A stretch of DNA of 50,842 nucleotides from Deltaproteobacteria bacterium (GTDB lineage: Bacteria; Myxococcota_A; UBA796; GCA-2862545). This document shows positions 25,170-32,621 of this stretch, piece after piece. The stretch spans positions 1 through 50,842 of the forward strand of contig JAFGVK010000078.1 in NCBI GenBank assembly GCA_016938035.1, given 5' to 3'. How positions within the stretch are numbered: position 1 is the stretch's first letter; each line of letters starts with the position of its first letter. Below the pieces are notes generated by a model. That model was not told the DNA's origin. It saw only the letters and a program-made list of their open reading frames with translations, and ran no database searches. The translations under genes were made by a program, and so were the position numbers.

Positions 25170-26375
25170 ATGTCTCGCGCGTCCCTTCCCCTGCTGCTCT
25201 CTCTCGTCGCCTGCGGGCAGGACGAGGACCTCGCCGTCCTCCAGTCCCAGGTGAGCGCGATCCAGAACACCGTCACCGCGGTCCAACAGGAGCAGCTCGC
25301 GGGCGCCGAGGCCACCGCGGCGCTCCAGGCGGAGATCGCCGCCCTCAGCGCGACGGTAGACGAACACGAGGCGGCGCTCGGCGCCCTGCGAGGGGACCTC
25401 TCCGCGCTGCAGGGCGAGGTGGCGGACAACGCCGAGGCCATCGCCGCGGTGCAGCTGGCGCTGGACGCTCAGATCGACGCCTCCGACGCCGAGCTGTTGG
25501 CGCTGGGAGAGGACCTGGACGCGGCGGTGTCCACTCTGTCCGGGGTGAGCCTCGGGGTCTCGGCCCTCGACGCGCAGGTGCAGGGCCTCTCCGGCGCGCT
25601 GGAGCAGGTGGACGGCCTGTTCGACTACCTGGAGGTGACCGACGGGGCCCTCACCCTCACCGGCGCCAACCTCTACCTGCGCAGCGGCGCCGGCACCTCC
25701 AACGGGGCCCCCAACGGGCTGGGCAACCTGATCCTCGGCTACGACGAGGACGACGGCGCCGACCTCAAGACCGGCTCCCACAACCTCGTGATCGGGCCTG
25801 ACCACTCCTACTCGGGCAGCGCGGGGATCGTCGCGGGGTACAACAACGCCATCAGCAACAAGTGGGCCTCGGTCCTCGGGGGGCACGACCAGGTGGCGAG
25901 CGGCGAGGCCGCCGTGGTGGTTGGGGGCGACAGCAACAGCGCCGTCGGCCGCGACGCGGTGCTGGCCGGGGGCTTCGGCAATTCCGTCAGCGGCGCCAAC
26001 GCCGTAGGCGTCGGGGGGATGGAGAACCACACCACCGGGGTCAACGGGGTGGTGGTCGGCGGGTACGCCAACGACGCCAGCGGTGGCGAGGCAGTGGTCA
26101 GCGGTGGCGCGAACAACCTCGCCTCGGGGAGTCGCGCCGCGGTGGTCGGGGGGAACAACAACCAGTCCTCCGGGTCGCGCACCGCGGTGCTCGGCGGGGA
26201 GGACAACGTGGCAGCCTACACCGACGCGGCGGTGGTGGGCGGCTTTGGGAACACCGCCAACGGCCCCAACGCGGTGGTGCTCAGCGGCTACCAGGGGGTG
26301 GCCACCGGGCAGGAGAGCGCGGTGCTTGGCGGGTCTCAGGTGGAGGCCACCGGCGCCAGAGAGGTGGCCTGGTAG
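25170..26375 (+). CDS. Lipoprotein with coiled-coil stalk and YadA-head-like 15-residue repeats
   Basis: The 401-residue product has a short lipoprotein signal with lipobox LVAC (Cys15). Residues about 20-150 are Ala/Gln/Leu-rich heptad-like sequence (VLQSQVSAIQNTVTAVQQEQ), predicted coiled coil. From about 210 to 390 the chain is built of twelve 15-residue repeats: the second Gly of each V-V-x-G-G falls at 223, 238, 253 and so on every 15 residues to 388. The pattern G-x-x-N-x-x-x-G-x-x-A-V-V-x-G resembles the left-handed beta-roll head of trimeric YadA adhesins. No C-terminal YadA anchor barrel is present, so anchoring would be by the N-terminal lipid, the reverse of YadA. ATG has GAGGTG upstream. 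Adhesion is an inference from fold only. Confidence 0.82.
   Translation: MSRASLPLLLSLVACGQDEDLAVLQSQVSAIQNTVTAVQQEQLAGAEATAALQAEIAALSATVDEHEAALGALRGDLSALQGEVADNAEAIAAVQLALDAQIDASDAELLALGEDLDAAVSTLSGVSLGVSALDAQVQGLSGALEQVDGLFDYLEVTDGALTLTGANLYLRSGAGTSNGAPNGLGNLILGYDEDDGADLKTGSHNLVIGPDHSYSGSAGIVAGYNNAISNKWASVLGGHDQVASGEAAVVVGGDSNSAVGRDAVLAGGFGNSVSGANAVGVGGMENHTTGVNGVVVGGYANDASGGEAVVSGGANNLASGSRAAVVGGNNNQSSGSRTAVLGGEDNVAAYTDAAVVGGFGNTANGPNAVVLSGYQGVATGQESAVLGGSQVEATGAREVAW
25809..26339 (+). repeat. Twelve 45-bp coding repeats of the YadA-like head
   Basis: The protein periodicity is an exact 15 residues (45 bp) across twelve units, with conserved Asn, Gly and Ala-Val-Val-x-Gly-Gly positions. 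The DNA copies are diverged, so this is an old structural repeat rather than a recent duplication. Confidence 0.75.
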
Positions 26376-26383
26376 CGGGACGC

Positions 26384-26413
26384 GGGCCCCAGCGAGCCCT
26401 GGCGCAGGGGCCC
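26384..26413 (+). terminator. Possible GC-rich hairpin after the repeat lipoprotein gene
   Basis: GGGCCCC at 26384-26390 pairs with GGGGCCC at 26407-26413 around a 16-base loop, 9 bp after the stop codon. There is no clear U-tract. It could end the cysK-lipoprotein transcript. The rest of the 198-bp gap to the kinase gene shows nothing else I can support. Confidence 0.35.
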
Positions 26414-26573
26414 ACCGCGTGTCTCGCCGCCTGCCCGCCTCGGGTCGTGGTTCCGGCGATTTTCCTGCGATCCGCGCGCGAGGCGACCGCGGCGCGAGGC
26501 GAACCGGGGCATTCCGCTACAGAGGATCGGATCGGGTGCCGAGTGACAGAGAGCCACACGCCGGAGCCCCCTC

Positions 26574-28400
26574 TTGTCACCACTCCCCCTGTCTCCCTCG
26601 ATCGAGATCCTCCTCGCGCTGCTCGCTGGCGCCGCCCTCTCCGCAGCGGGCTTCGGGTGGCGGCGCGAGCGGCGCGAGCGCCAGCGCCTGAGCCGCCTGC
26701 TGGAGCTGCTGCCCTGGGCCCGGGTGGACGGCAGCGGGCAGGTGACCGAGGTGGGGGGCGGGGTAGACGCCTGCGTCGCCGAGGAGGCCGCGCACGCGCT
26801 CGCCGCCCCCGACAGCGAGCGCGCTGAGTTGCCCTGGCGGTGGAGCAGCTTGGGGGAAGAGGGCGGGGTGCTGCTGCCGGCGTGTCCCCAGGCGCTGGCC
26901 GAGATGGTGCGCCGCCTGCACCACTGCGAGCGTGTGCTAGAGGACCGCACGGCGTGGTCACGCGCCTTCCAGTCCGTGTCCGGCGAGCTAGCGGCGTGCG
27001 CGTCGATCGACGAGCTGATGACCCTGGCGGTGCGCGTGCCAACCCGGGGGCTCGGCCTGTCGACGGCCTGGCTCACCCTCCCCGACGACGGAGGCGCCCA
27101 CCAGGTCGCACGCGCGATGACGCGGGACGGCACCTCCCCGAGCGCGCCCTGCGCCTGCGCCCTGCGCGGCGGGCACACCGGCAGGCCCGAGCTGATCGTG
27201 CCAGACCTGGTCCGGGTCCCCTGCGAGACCCGCCCCACCTGCACCAACACCTGCGCCACCTTCCCCATCGAGGGGCTGGAGGACGTGAGCGCGACGCTGA
27301 TCGTGCACCACACCGGAGACACCGACGAGCTGCGCGACGCCTACCCCCTGTTGGAGGCCTACTGCCGCCTCCTGGGGGAGGTGTGGCAGCGGACCCTCAC
27401 CATGGACTCCCTGCGCAGAGCCCAGCGCGATGCCGAGGCGGCCAACCGGGCCAAGAGCGCCTTCCTCGCCAACATGTCCCACGAGATCCGCACGCCCCTC
27501 AACGCGATCCTGGGCTACTCTCAGCTCCTCGTCCGAGAGGAGGGAGTGTCCCGAAGCCCCCATCTTGACGGGATCATCGTCGCGGGTGAGCACCTCCACG
27601 CGCTGATCTCTGACCTCCTGGAGATGTCCAAGATCGACGCGGGGCGGATCGAGCTGGCCCCTAACGCCTTCTCCATCATCCGCACCCTCGACGGCCTGCA
27701 GCGGATGTTTCGTCCCAGGGTGGAGGGAAAGGGGCTCCTGTGGGAGATGGAGGTGGAGGGGACCCTGCCCGACTACGTAGAAGCGGACGAGGCCAAGCTC
27801 CGGCAGATCCTCATCAACCTCGTGGGGAACGCCATCAAGTTCACCGACGAGGGGCACATCCGCCTCAAGGTCCGCTATGACGCGCCCACCGCTGCGCTGC
27901 GCGTCGACGTGGACGACACGGGGATCGGGATCCCCCGCGAGGATCAGGGCGCGGTCTTCGGCGAGTTCCAGCAGGGCTCGCGGAGGCACAGGGGCGGCAC
28001 CGGGCTGGGGCTGGCGATCAGCCAGCGCTACGCCAGGATGATGGGCGGCGACGTGCAGCTCGTGGTGTCGTCTCCCCTGGGCTCGCAGTTCAGGGTGGAC
28101 GTCCGTGCCCCAGAGGCGTCAGCGCCGGCACATCCGCCACCGGAGGCGCTAGACCCCCCCGCCGAGGAGCGCAAGCTCCAGCCCGAGGAGCCTGCGGAGA
28201 GCGACATCCCCGAGGCGGCGCGCGCCGCCCTGGAGGGCGCGGTCCAGGCCGCAGACCTGGACCAGATGTACGCGCTGCTCGACGCGCTGCAGGCTACCCA
28301 CCCCCGCTCCGCGCAGGCCCTGCGCGATCACGTCGACAACTTCGAGTACCTGGCCCTCCAGGCGCTGCTCACCTCCCCCAACGCGCGCGGAGCACCATGA
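26574..28400 (+). CDS. Sensor histidine kinase with N-terminal membrane segment and Cys-rich GAF-like domain
   Basis: The 608-residue kinase has a hydrophobic segment at about 10-28 and a PAS/GAF-like sensory region (about 40-275). A cysteine cluster at 193, 195, 217, 223 and 227 (APCACAL, then VPCETRPTCTNTCATF) lies in this region. The catalytic core has the HisKA box NMSHEIRTPLNAILGYSQLL (His303), the N box INLVGNAIKFTDEG, DDTGIGIP and GGTGLGLAI. A C-terminal 100-residue helical extension follows. The start is TTG at 26574 with GGAG 8 bases upstream; no ATG or GTG serves better. The last four bases overlap the regulator gene as ATGA, so the two form a two-component pair. The signal is unknown; the cysteines suggest metal or redox sensing. 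Confidence 0.9.
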   Translation: MSPLPLSPSIEILLALLAGAALSAAGFGWRRERRERQRLSRLLELLPWARVDGSGQVTEVGGGVDACVAEEAAHALAAPDSERAELPWRWSSLGEEGGVLLPACPQALAEMVRRLHHCERVLEDRTAWSRAFQSVSGELAACASIDELMTLAVRVPTRGLGLSTAWLTLPDDGGAHQVARAMTRDGTSPSAPCACALRGGHTGRPELIVPDLVRVPCETRPTCTNTCATFPIEGLEDVSATLIVHHTGDTDELRDAYPLLEAYCRLLGEVWQRTLTMDSLRRAQRDAEAANRAKSAFLANMSHEIRTPLNAILGYSQLLVREEGVSRSPHLDGIIVAGEHLHALISDLLEMSKIDAGRIELAPNAFSIIRTLDGLQRMFRPRVEGKGLLWEMEVEGTLPDYVEADEAKLRQILINLVGNAIKFTDEGHIRLKVRYDAPTAALRVDVDDTGIGIPREDQGAVFGEFQQGSRRHRGGTGLGLAISQRYARMMGGDVQLVVSSPLGSQFRVDVRAPEASAPAHPPPEALDPPAEERKLQPEEPAESDIPEAARAALEGAVQAADLDQMYALLDALQATHPRSAQALRDHVDNFEYLALQALLTSPNARGAP

Positions 28401-29539
28401 CCACCGCGACCGGCGACATCCTCATCGTAGACGACACCCCCGCGAACCTCAGGGTGCTGGGGGCCATGCTCCGGGCCGAGGGCTACAGGGTCCGGCCCGC
28501 TCCCAGCGGCCCCCTGGCCCTGCAGGCGGCCAGAGCGGCCACCCCCGACCTGGTGCTGCTCGACATCATGATGCCGGAGATGGACGGCTTCGAGACCTGC
28601 GAACAGCTCCAGGCCATCCCCCAGATGAAGGGGGTGCCGATCCTCTTCCTGTCGGCGCTGTCCGACCCTGCGAACAAGGTGAAGGCCTTTCAGGCCGGCG
28701 GCGTCGACTACATCACCAAGCCCTTCCAGGTGGAGGAGGTGGAGGCGCGGGTGAGGCTCCACCTGGAGATGTCCCGCCTCCGCCGCGCCGAGCGCCGCCT
28801 CCTCGACGACACGCTCAAGGGCGCCATCGAGGTGCTCACCGACGTGCTCAGCCTCATGGCGCCCGAGGTGTTCAAGCGCTCTCGCGCCGCCCGGAAGCTC
28901 TGCCGACAGGTGGCAGAGGACATGCAGCACCCAGACCCCTGGCAGGTGGAGGCCGCCGCGCTGCTGTCGAACCTGGGGCTGGTCGGCGTGTCTCCGGGGG
29001 TGGTGGTCCGTCTGGGCCAGGGGGTGGCGCTGACACCCGACGAGCAGGAGGAGCTGCGCGGGGCCCCCCGGGTGGCCCAGCGGATCCTGCAGCGCGTCCC
29101 GCGCCTGGACAGCGTCGCGGCCATCGTCGGCCGCCAAGACGGGGATCACCGGGCTGCCTCCAACACCAGGGAGCGGGTGCCGCTCGGAGCGGGGATCCTC
29201 CAGCTCGCGCTGCACCTGGAGGCGCGGGTAGCGCGAGGAGAGGCCCCTCACCTGGCCCTGGGGGCGCTAGAGGCGACGGGCCGCTATGATCCCGTGCTTG
29301 TGGACTTCTTCGCTCAACGTGTCCCTACGATACGGGACGAGATCCTCGAGGTCTCCCCCCAGGAGCTCAAGGTGGGGATGTATCTGCTGGCCGACGTGCG
29401 CCTCGACTCTGGGGCCCTGCTGGTCACCGGGGAGCGGGAGCTGGATCCGGTGCTGCTGGAGCGGATCAGCAATTTCGCCCACAAGAACCGGGTCCAGGGC
29501 CCGGTGCGGGTCAGGGTGCAGGTGGTGGTGGAGCGCTAG
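28397..29539 (+). CDS. Response regulator with degenerate HD-GYP-like output domain
   Basis: The 380-residue protein has a CheY-like receiver (1-120): ILIVDD acid pair, phospho-acceptor Asp56 in LVLLDIMMPEMDGFE, and Lys108 in DYITKPF. A helical output domain follows (about 135-290). Its arrangement matches HD-GYP domains, but the metal ligands are gone: where HD is expected the sequence reads LLSNLGLVGV (Ser191-Asn192), the next His is Ala, and no HHExxDGxGYP is present. The C-terminal part (about 305-380: ELKVGMYLLADVRLDSGALL) resembles the tail found in such regulators. Cyclic di-GMP hydrolysis is therefore not expected. The gene is translationally coupled to the kinase. Its stop codon overlaps the convergent lipoprotein stop. 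Confidence 0.87.
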   Translation: MTTATGDILIVDDTPANLRVLGAMLRAEGYRVRPAPSGPLALQAARAATPDLVLLDIMMPEMDGFETCEQLQAIPQMKGVPILFLSALSDPANKVKAFQAGGVDYITKPFQVEEVEARVRLHLEMSRLRRAERRLLDDTLKGAIEVLTDVLSLMAPEVFKRSRAARKLCRQVAEDMQHPDPWQVEAAALLSNLGLVGVSPGVVVRLGQGVALTPDEQEELRGAPRVAQRILQRVPRLDSVAAIVGRQDGDHRAASNTRERVPLGAGILQLALHLEARVARGEAPHLALGALEATGRYDPVLVDFFAQRVPTIRDEILEVSPQELKVGMYLLADVRLDSGALLVTGERELDPVLLERISNFAHKNRVQGPVRVRVQVVVER

Positions 29540-30243
29540 CGCTTCACCCTGGGCGCCGGCTTGGCGGAGTCGGGCTGGCGCAGGGGCTCGCCCTCGGTGG
29601 CCGGCCCCAGATCCACCGCGTGCTGCACCACCGTCACGTCGATCATCCTGCCGCGGGGATCGGTCTGGTCGCGCCGCTGCTCCTCCAGCCGGGTGACGAT
29701 GGTGGCGCCGTCCACAAAGGCGGGATCAACCGAGTAGACATAGGCGGTCTCGAACCACTGCCCCGGGGTCAGCTTCCCCGCGTCCCAGGGGTTCTGCCGA
29801 CCAGCGCGCGCGTAGTAGAGCTTCTCGTTGTAGGGGCCCGAGCGGATCCGCTCCCCGTCGGTGGTGCGCGCGGCGAACAGCACGTCGTAGTCCTTCTTCA
29901 CCGGGCTGTCATTCCTGACCTTGAACGGGACAATCAGGGCCTTGGAACCTTCCTTTCCGAACATGCGTCGCTCGTCGGAATTGGAGATCCAGGGCAGGCG
30001 GCTCTCTGGCTCCACCAGCTCAGTGGGCTCGAAGACCAGGGTCCAGTCGCCCAGCTTGTACTCCTCACCCACCCCAGCGATAGGACAGGGCAGGCCGTTC
30101 TCAGCGGTGGTGTACTCTCCGATAGAGATCGCGTAGGGCCCCGCGAGACGGCTGATGGAGGCGCCGGCGGGGCCGGTGCTGCCTCCCCCGCAGGCGAGGC
30201 TCATCCCGATCACCACAGCGACCACCGCACCAGTCCACCGCAT
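29536..30243 (-). CDS. Lipoprotein of unknown function
   Basis: The 235-residue product starts MRWTGAVVAVVIGMSLACGG, a lipoprotein signal with lipobox SLAC. The mature domain is mainly beta: KLGDWTLVFEPTELVEPES, KALIVPFKVRNDSPVKKDYD, then RPG-like strands and a polar, proline-rich end. The stretch about PFKVRNDSPVKKDY resembles the conserved core of beta-sandwich domains such as DUF4352-type extracellular modules, but I would not assign it. The ATG at 30243 is preferred since GGAGG lies upstream and the signal begins there. It is the last of four colinear minus-strand genes beginning at 34369, 54 bp after the hydrolase gene. Confidence 0.75.
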   Translation of the reverse strand: MRWTGAVVAVVIGMSLACGGGSTGPAGASISRLAGPYAISIGEYTTAENGLPCPIAGVGEEYKLGDWTLVFEPTELVEPESRLPWISNSDERRMFGKEGSKALIVPFKVRNDSPVKKDYDVLFAARTTDGERIRSGPYNEKLYYARAGRQNPWDAGKLTPGQWFETAYVYSVDPAFVDGATIVTRLEEQRRDQTDPRGRMIDVTVVQHAVDLGPATEGEPLRQPDSAKPAPRVKR

Positions 30244-30297
30244 ACGCTCCTCCTTGGGTTGCCCCATCGTGCGCCAGAGGCGCGCGACTGGCAAGCC

Positions 30298-30852
30298 CTA
30301 GCGGCCCTTTACCAGCCCCAGCACCTCTTTGAACCGCGGGTGGGCCGAGGTCTGCATCCACTCGTAGACCAGCGCCTCCCAGGTTGTCACCACCCCGCCG
30401 GCTGCCGCCACCCTGGCGAGGGCGCGCTCGTGGTCCTCCCTCCCCCGCGCGGTGAGCGCGTCGGCGACGAGCACCGCGCCGAGGCCCCTGTCTAGGGCCT
30501 GGAGCGCGGTCTGCTGCACGCAGATGTGGGTCTCTGCCCCGATCAGGTACAGGGTGCGCCGCCCGCTCTCCGCCACCGCCCGCTCAAAGTCGGGGGTGAG
30601 GAAGCAGCCAAAGGTGCGCTTGGTGATGGGCTGGAGGCCCTCCAACGCCCCACTGAGCGCCGGGAGGGTGGGGCCGAAGGCGCGGGGGACGTGCTCGGTC
30701 CACAGGGTGTGCGCCCCGAGCGCCCGCGAGGCCCGGAGCAGACGCTCCATCCGCGCGAGGGTGGCGGCCCCATCGAACACCGTGGGGTAGTGGCGCTCCT
30801 GCACGTCGATCAGCACGACCAGGGCGTCGTCAGGGTCCAGCAGGTAGCTCAC
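30298..30852 (-). CDS. Isochorismatase-like cysteine hydrolase
   Basis: The 184-residue protein has the full catalytic triad of the isochorismatase/nicotinamidase fold: Asp16 in VVLIDVQERH, Lys78 in PITKRTFGCF and Cys111 in GAETHICVQQTAL. The last motif followed by LDRGLGAVLVADALTARG is close to the YcaC-like group of amide hydrolases. Members cleave small amides or ethers; the substrate here is unknown. GTG start overlaps the stop of the aminopeptidase gene as GTGA, so it is translated with it. Pairing with a peptide transporter and aminopeptidase could mean use of nitrogen compounds, which is inference. Confidence 0.87.
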   Translation of the reverse strand: MSYLLDPDDALVVLIDVQERHYPTVFDGAATLARMERLLRASRALGAHTLWTEHVPRAFGPTLPALSGALEGLQPITKRTFGCFLTPDFERAVAESGRRTLYLIGAETHICVQQTALQALDRGLGAVLVADALTARGREDHERALARVAAAGGVVTTWEALVYEWMQTSAHPRFKEVLGLVKGR

Positions 30853-32621
30853 GCGCGCCCCTCCACCATGCTCTCAAGCCCCGCCAGCGCGATGGGGTGG
30901 TACAGCTCGCGGTAGTCCGCCAGGAGCGACGCCGCGGCGGGCTGGGTCTCGACGCGCGCCATCAGCGCGGCGTAGAGCGGCTTGAGGAACTTCATCCGCC
31001 CCACCTCGCCCAGGAAGGTGCTGGTGCGCTCAAGGGCCGGCGCGTAGCCAGAGGCGAGCCCCACCAGCAGCCACTGAGAGAGGATCTCGGCGTTGGCCGA
31101 CGCGGTGAGGCTGAAGGCCTGGTCGAGGCGGGCGCACTGCTCGTGGGTGAGCGGCCTGGGCAGCTTCTGGAGGAAGACGATGCGCTGCCGTGTGGTCCAG
31201 CGGCCCATCGCCTCAGTGTCCAGCTCCCCCCGCTCCCATGCGGCCAGGGCGGAGAGCACCGCCTCCAGCCGCCTGGCCCCGAAGCGGGGCGCGTTCTCCG
31301 GGAGCCCCGGCCCGTGGATCCAGGCGTCCGCGCCGATCGCATCGCGGACCCCTGGGAGCTGCTCCTCCAGGAAGGCCTCGAACTCCGCGGTGGTGATCGA
31401 GGTGAAGCCAAAGCGCCCCATGTAGGCCTTGATGAAGGCGTCCCAGCGCGTGCGCCCCACGGTCTCCTCCAGGAGCTGCACGAAGAGGAAGCCCTTCTCG
31501 TAGGGGACCGAGGAGTAGACCTCGTCGGGATCCACCCCGGAGAGGTCGGTCTCCAGGTGGGTGTAGGCGGGCTGATCGGCGAACCTGGCCAGCTCCTCCT
31601 CCAGGTCATGCCGCCCGATGTTGGCGGCGACGCCCACCGCCTCTGGCCCCTCCAGCACCTCGAGGATCCGGCGCTCCGCCCAGACGGTGAAGCCCTCGTT
31701 GAGCCAGAAGTCGTTCATGGTGGCGTTGGTCACCAGGTTCCCGGTCCAAGAGTGGGCCAGCTCGTGCGCCAGCACCGTCACCAGCGACCGATCGCCCGCT
31801 ATCAGGGTGGGGGTGAGGAAGGTCAGCCGGGGGTTCTCCATCCCGCCGTACGGGAACGCGGGCGGCATCATCAGGAAATCAAAGCGCTCCCACGGGTAGG
31901 GGCCAAACAGCCCCTCAGCGGCCCGCAGCATCACGTCCGCGTCGGCGAATTCCCACGCAGCCGCCTGGAGTGACTCCGGCTCGGCGTAGACCCGCGAGCG
32001 GGGCCCCAGGTCCGCGCTCACCAGGTGGCCGACCCCCAGGGCGAGCAGGTAGGAGGGGATGGCCTGCGGCATGGAGAAGGCGGTGGTGACCCAGCCGTCC
32101 ACCGGGGTGCCGGGCTCGCCGGGTGCGGCGGACATGACCGGCACCAGCCCCTCGGGCACCGTCACCTCGGCGGAGTAGGTGAAGCGGGCGCGAGCGGTGT
32201 CCTGGCAGGGCATCATCGAGCGGGCGTGGATCGGCTGGCACTGGGAGAACAGGAAGGGGTGGGCCTTGCCCGCGGTGTTGGCAGGAGCAAGCCACTGGAG
32301 CGCCGAGGCGGTGGGCGCGGTGCGATAGCGGACCTCTACCGCCGAGGTGTCCGGGCGCCGCACCACGTCCAGCCTGGCGCCCATGAAGCCCTCTGGCGGG
32401 TGGAGGGTCCACGGCAGGGCCTGGCCGTCCTGATCGAGCACCTGCGCGACGGTCAGCTCCCTGGTGTCCAGGCTGAGGAGCCCCGCAGCGGGCTGATCGA
32501 GGTGGAGCGTCGCGGCGCCGACCAGGGCCCGCGCGTCAAAGTCGACCTTCCACACCAGGTGGATGTGGGTGACGCGCCCCTGCGTCAGGTCCGCGACAGA
32601 GTGGGGATCGGTCTGCGTCAT
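30849..32621 (-). CDS. M1 family aminopeptidase, leukotriene-A4-hydrolase-like
   Basis: The 590-residue zinc enzyme removes N-terminal residues from peptides. It shows the GGMENP exopeptidase motif at about 259-264, the zinc site HELAHSWTGN (286-295) and the third ligand Glu309 in WLNEGFTVWAERR. The N-terminal saddle domain (1-200) and a helical C-terminal domain match the LTA4H/ColAP-type subfamily and its length. No signal peptide is seen, so it is probably cytosolic and acts on imported peptides. The ATG at 32621 has GGGAG upstream and overlaps the transporter stop as ATGA, which couples the two products. Confidence 0.92.
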   Translation of the reverse strand: MTQTDPHSVADLTQGRVTHIHLVWKVDFDARALVGAATLHLDQPAAGLLSLDTRELTVAQVLDQDGQALPWTLHPPEGFMGARLDVVRRPDTSAVEVRYRTAPTASALQWLAPANTAGKAHPFLFSQCQPIHARSMMPCQDTARARFTYSAEVTVPEGLVPVMSAAPGEPGTPVDGWVTTAFSMPQAIPSYLLALGVGHLVSADLGPRSRVYAEPESLQAAAWEFADADVMLRAAEGLFGPYPWERFDFLMMPPAFPYGGMENPRLTFLTPTLIAGDRSLVTVLAHELAHSWTGNLVTNATMNDFWLNEGFTVWAERRILEVLEGPEAVGVAANIGRHDLEEELARFADQPAYTHLETDLSGVDPDEVYSSVPYEKGFLFVQLLEETVGRTRWDAFIKAYMGRFGFTSITTAEFEAFLEEQLPGVRDAIGADAWIHGPGLPENAPRFGARRLEAVLSALAAWERGELDTEAMGRWTTRQRIVFLQKLPRPLTHEQCARLDQAFSLTASANAEILSQWLLVGLASGYAPALERTSTFLGEVGRMKFLKPLYAALMARVETQPAAASLLADYRELYHPIALAGLESMVEGRA

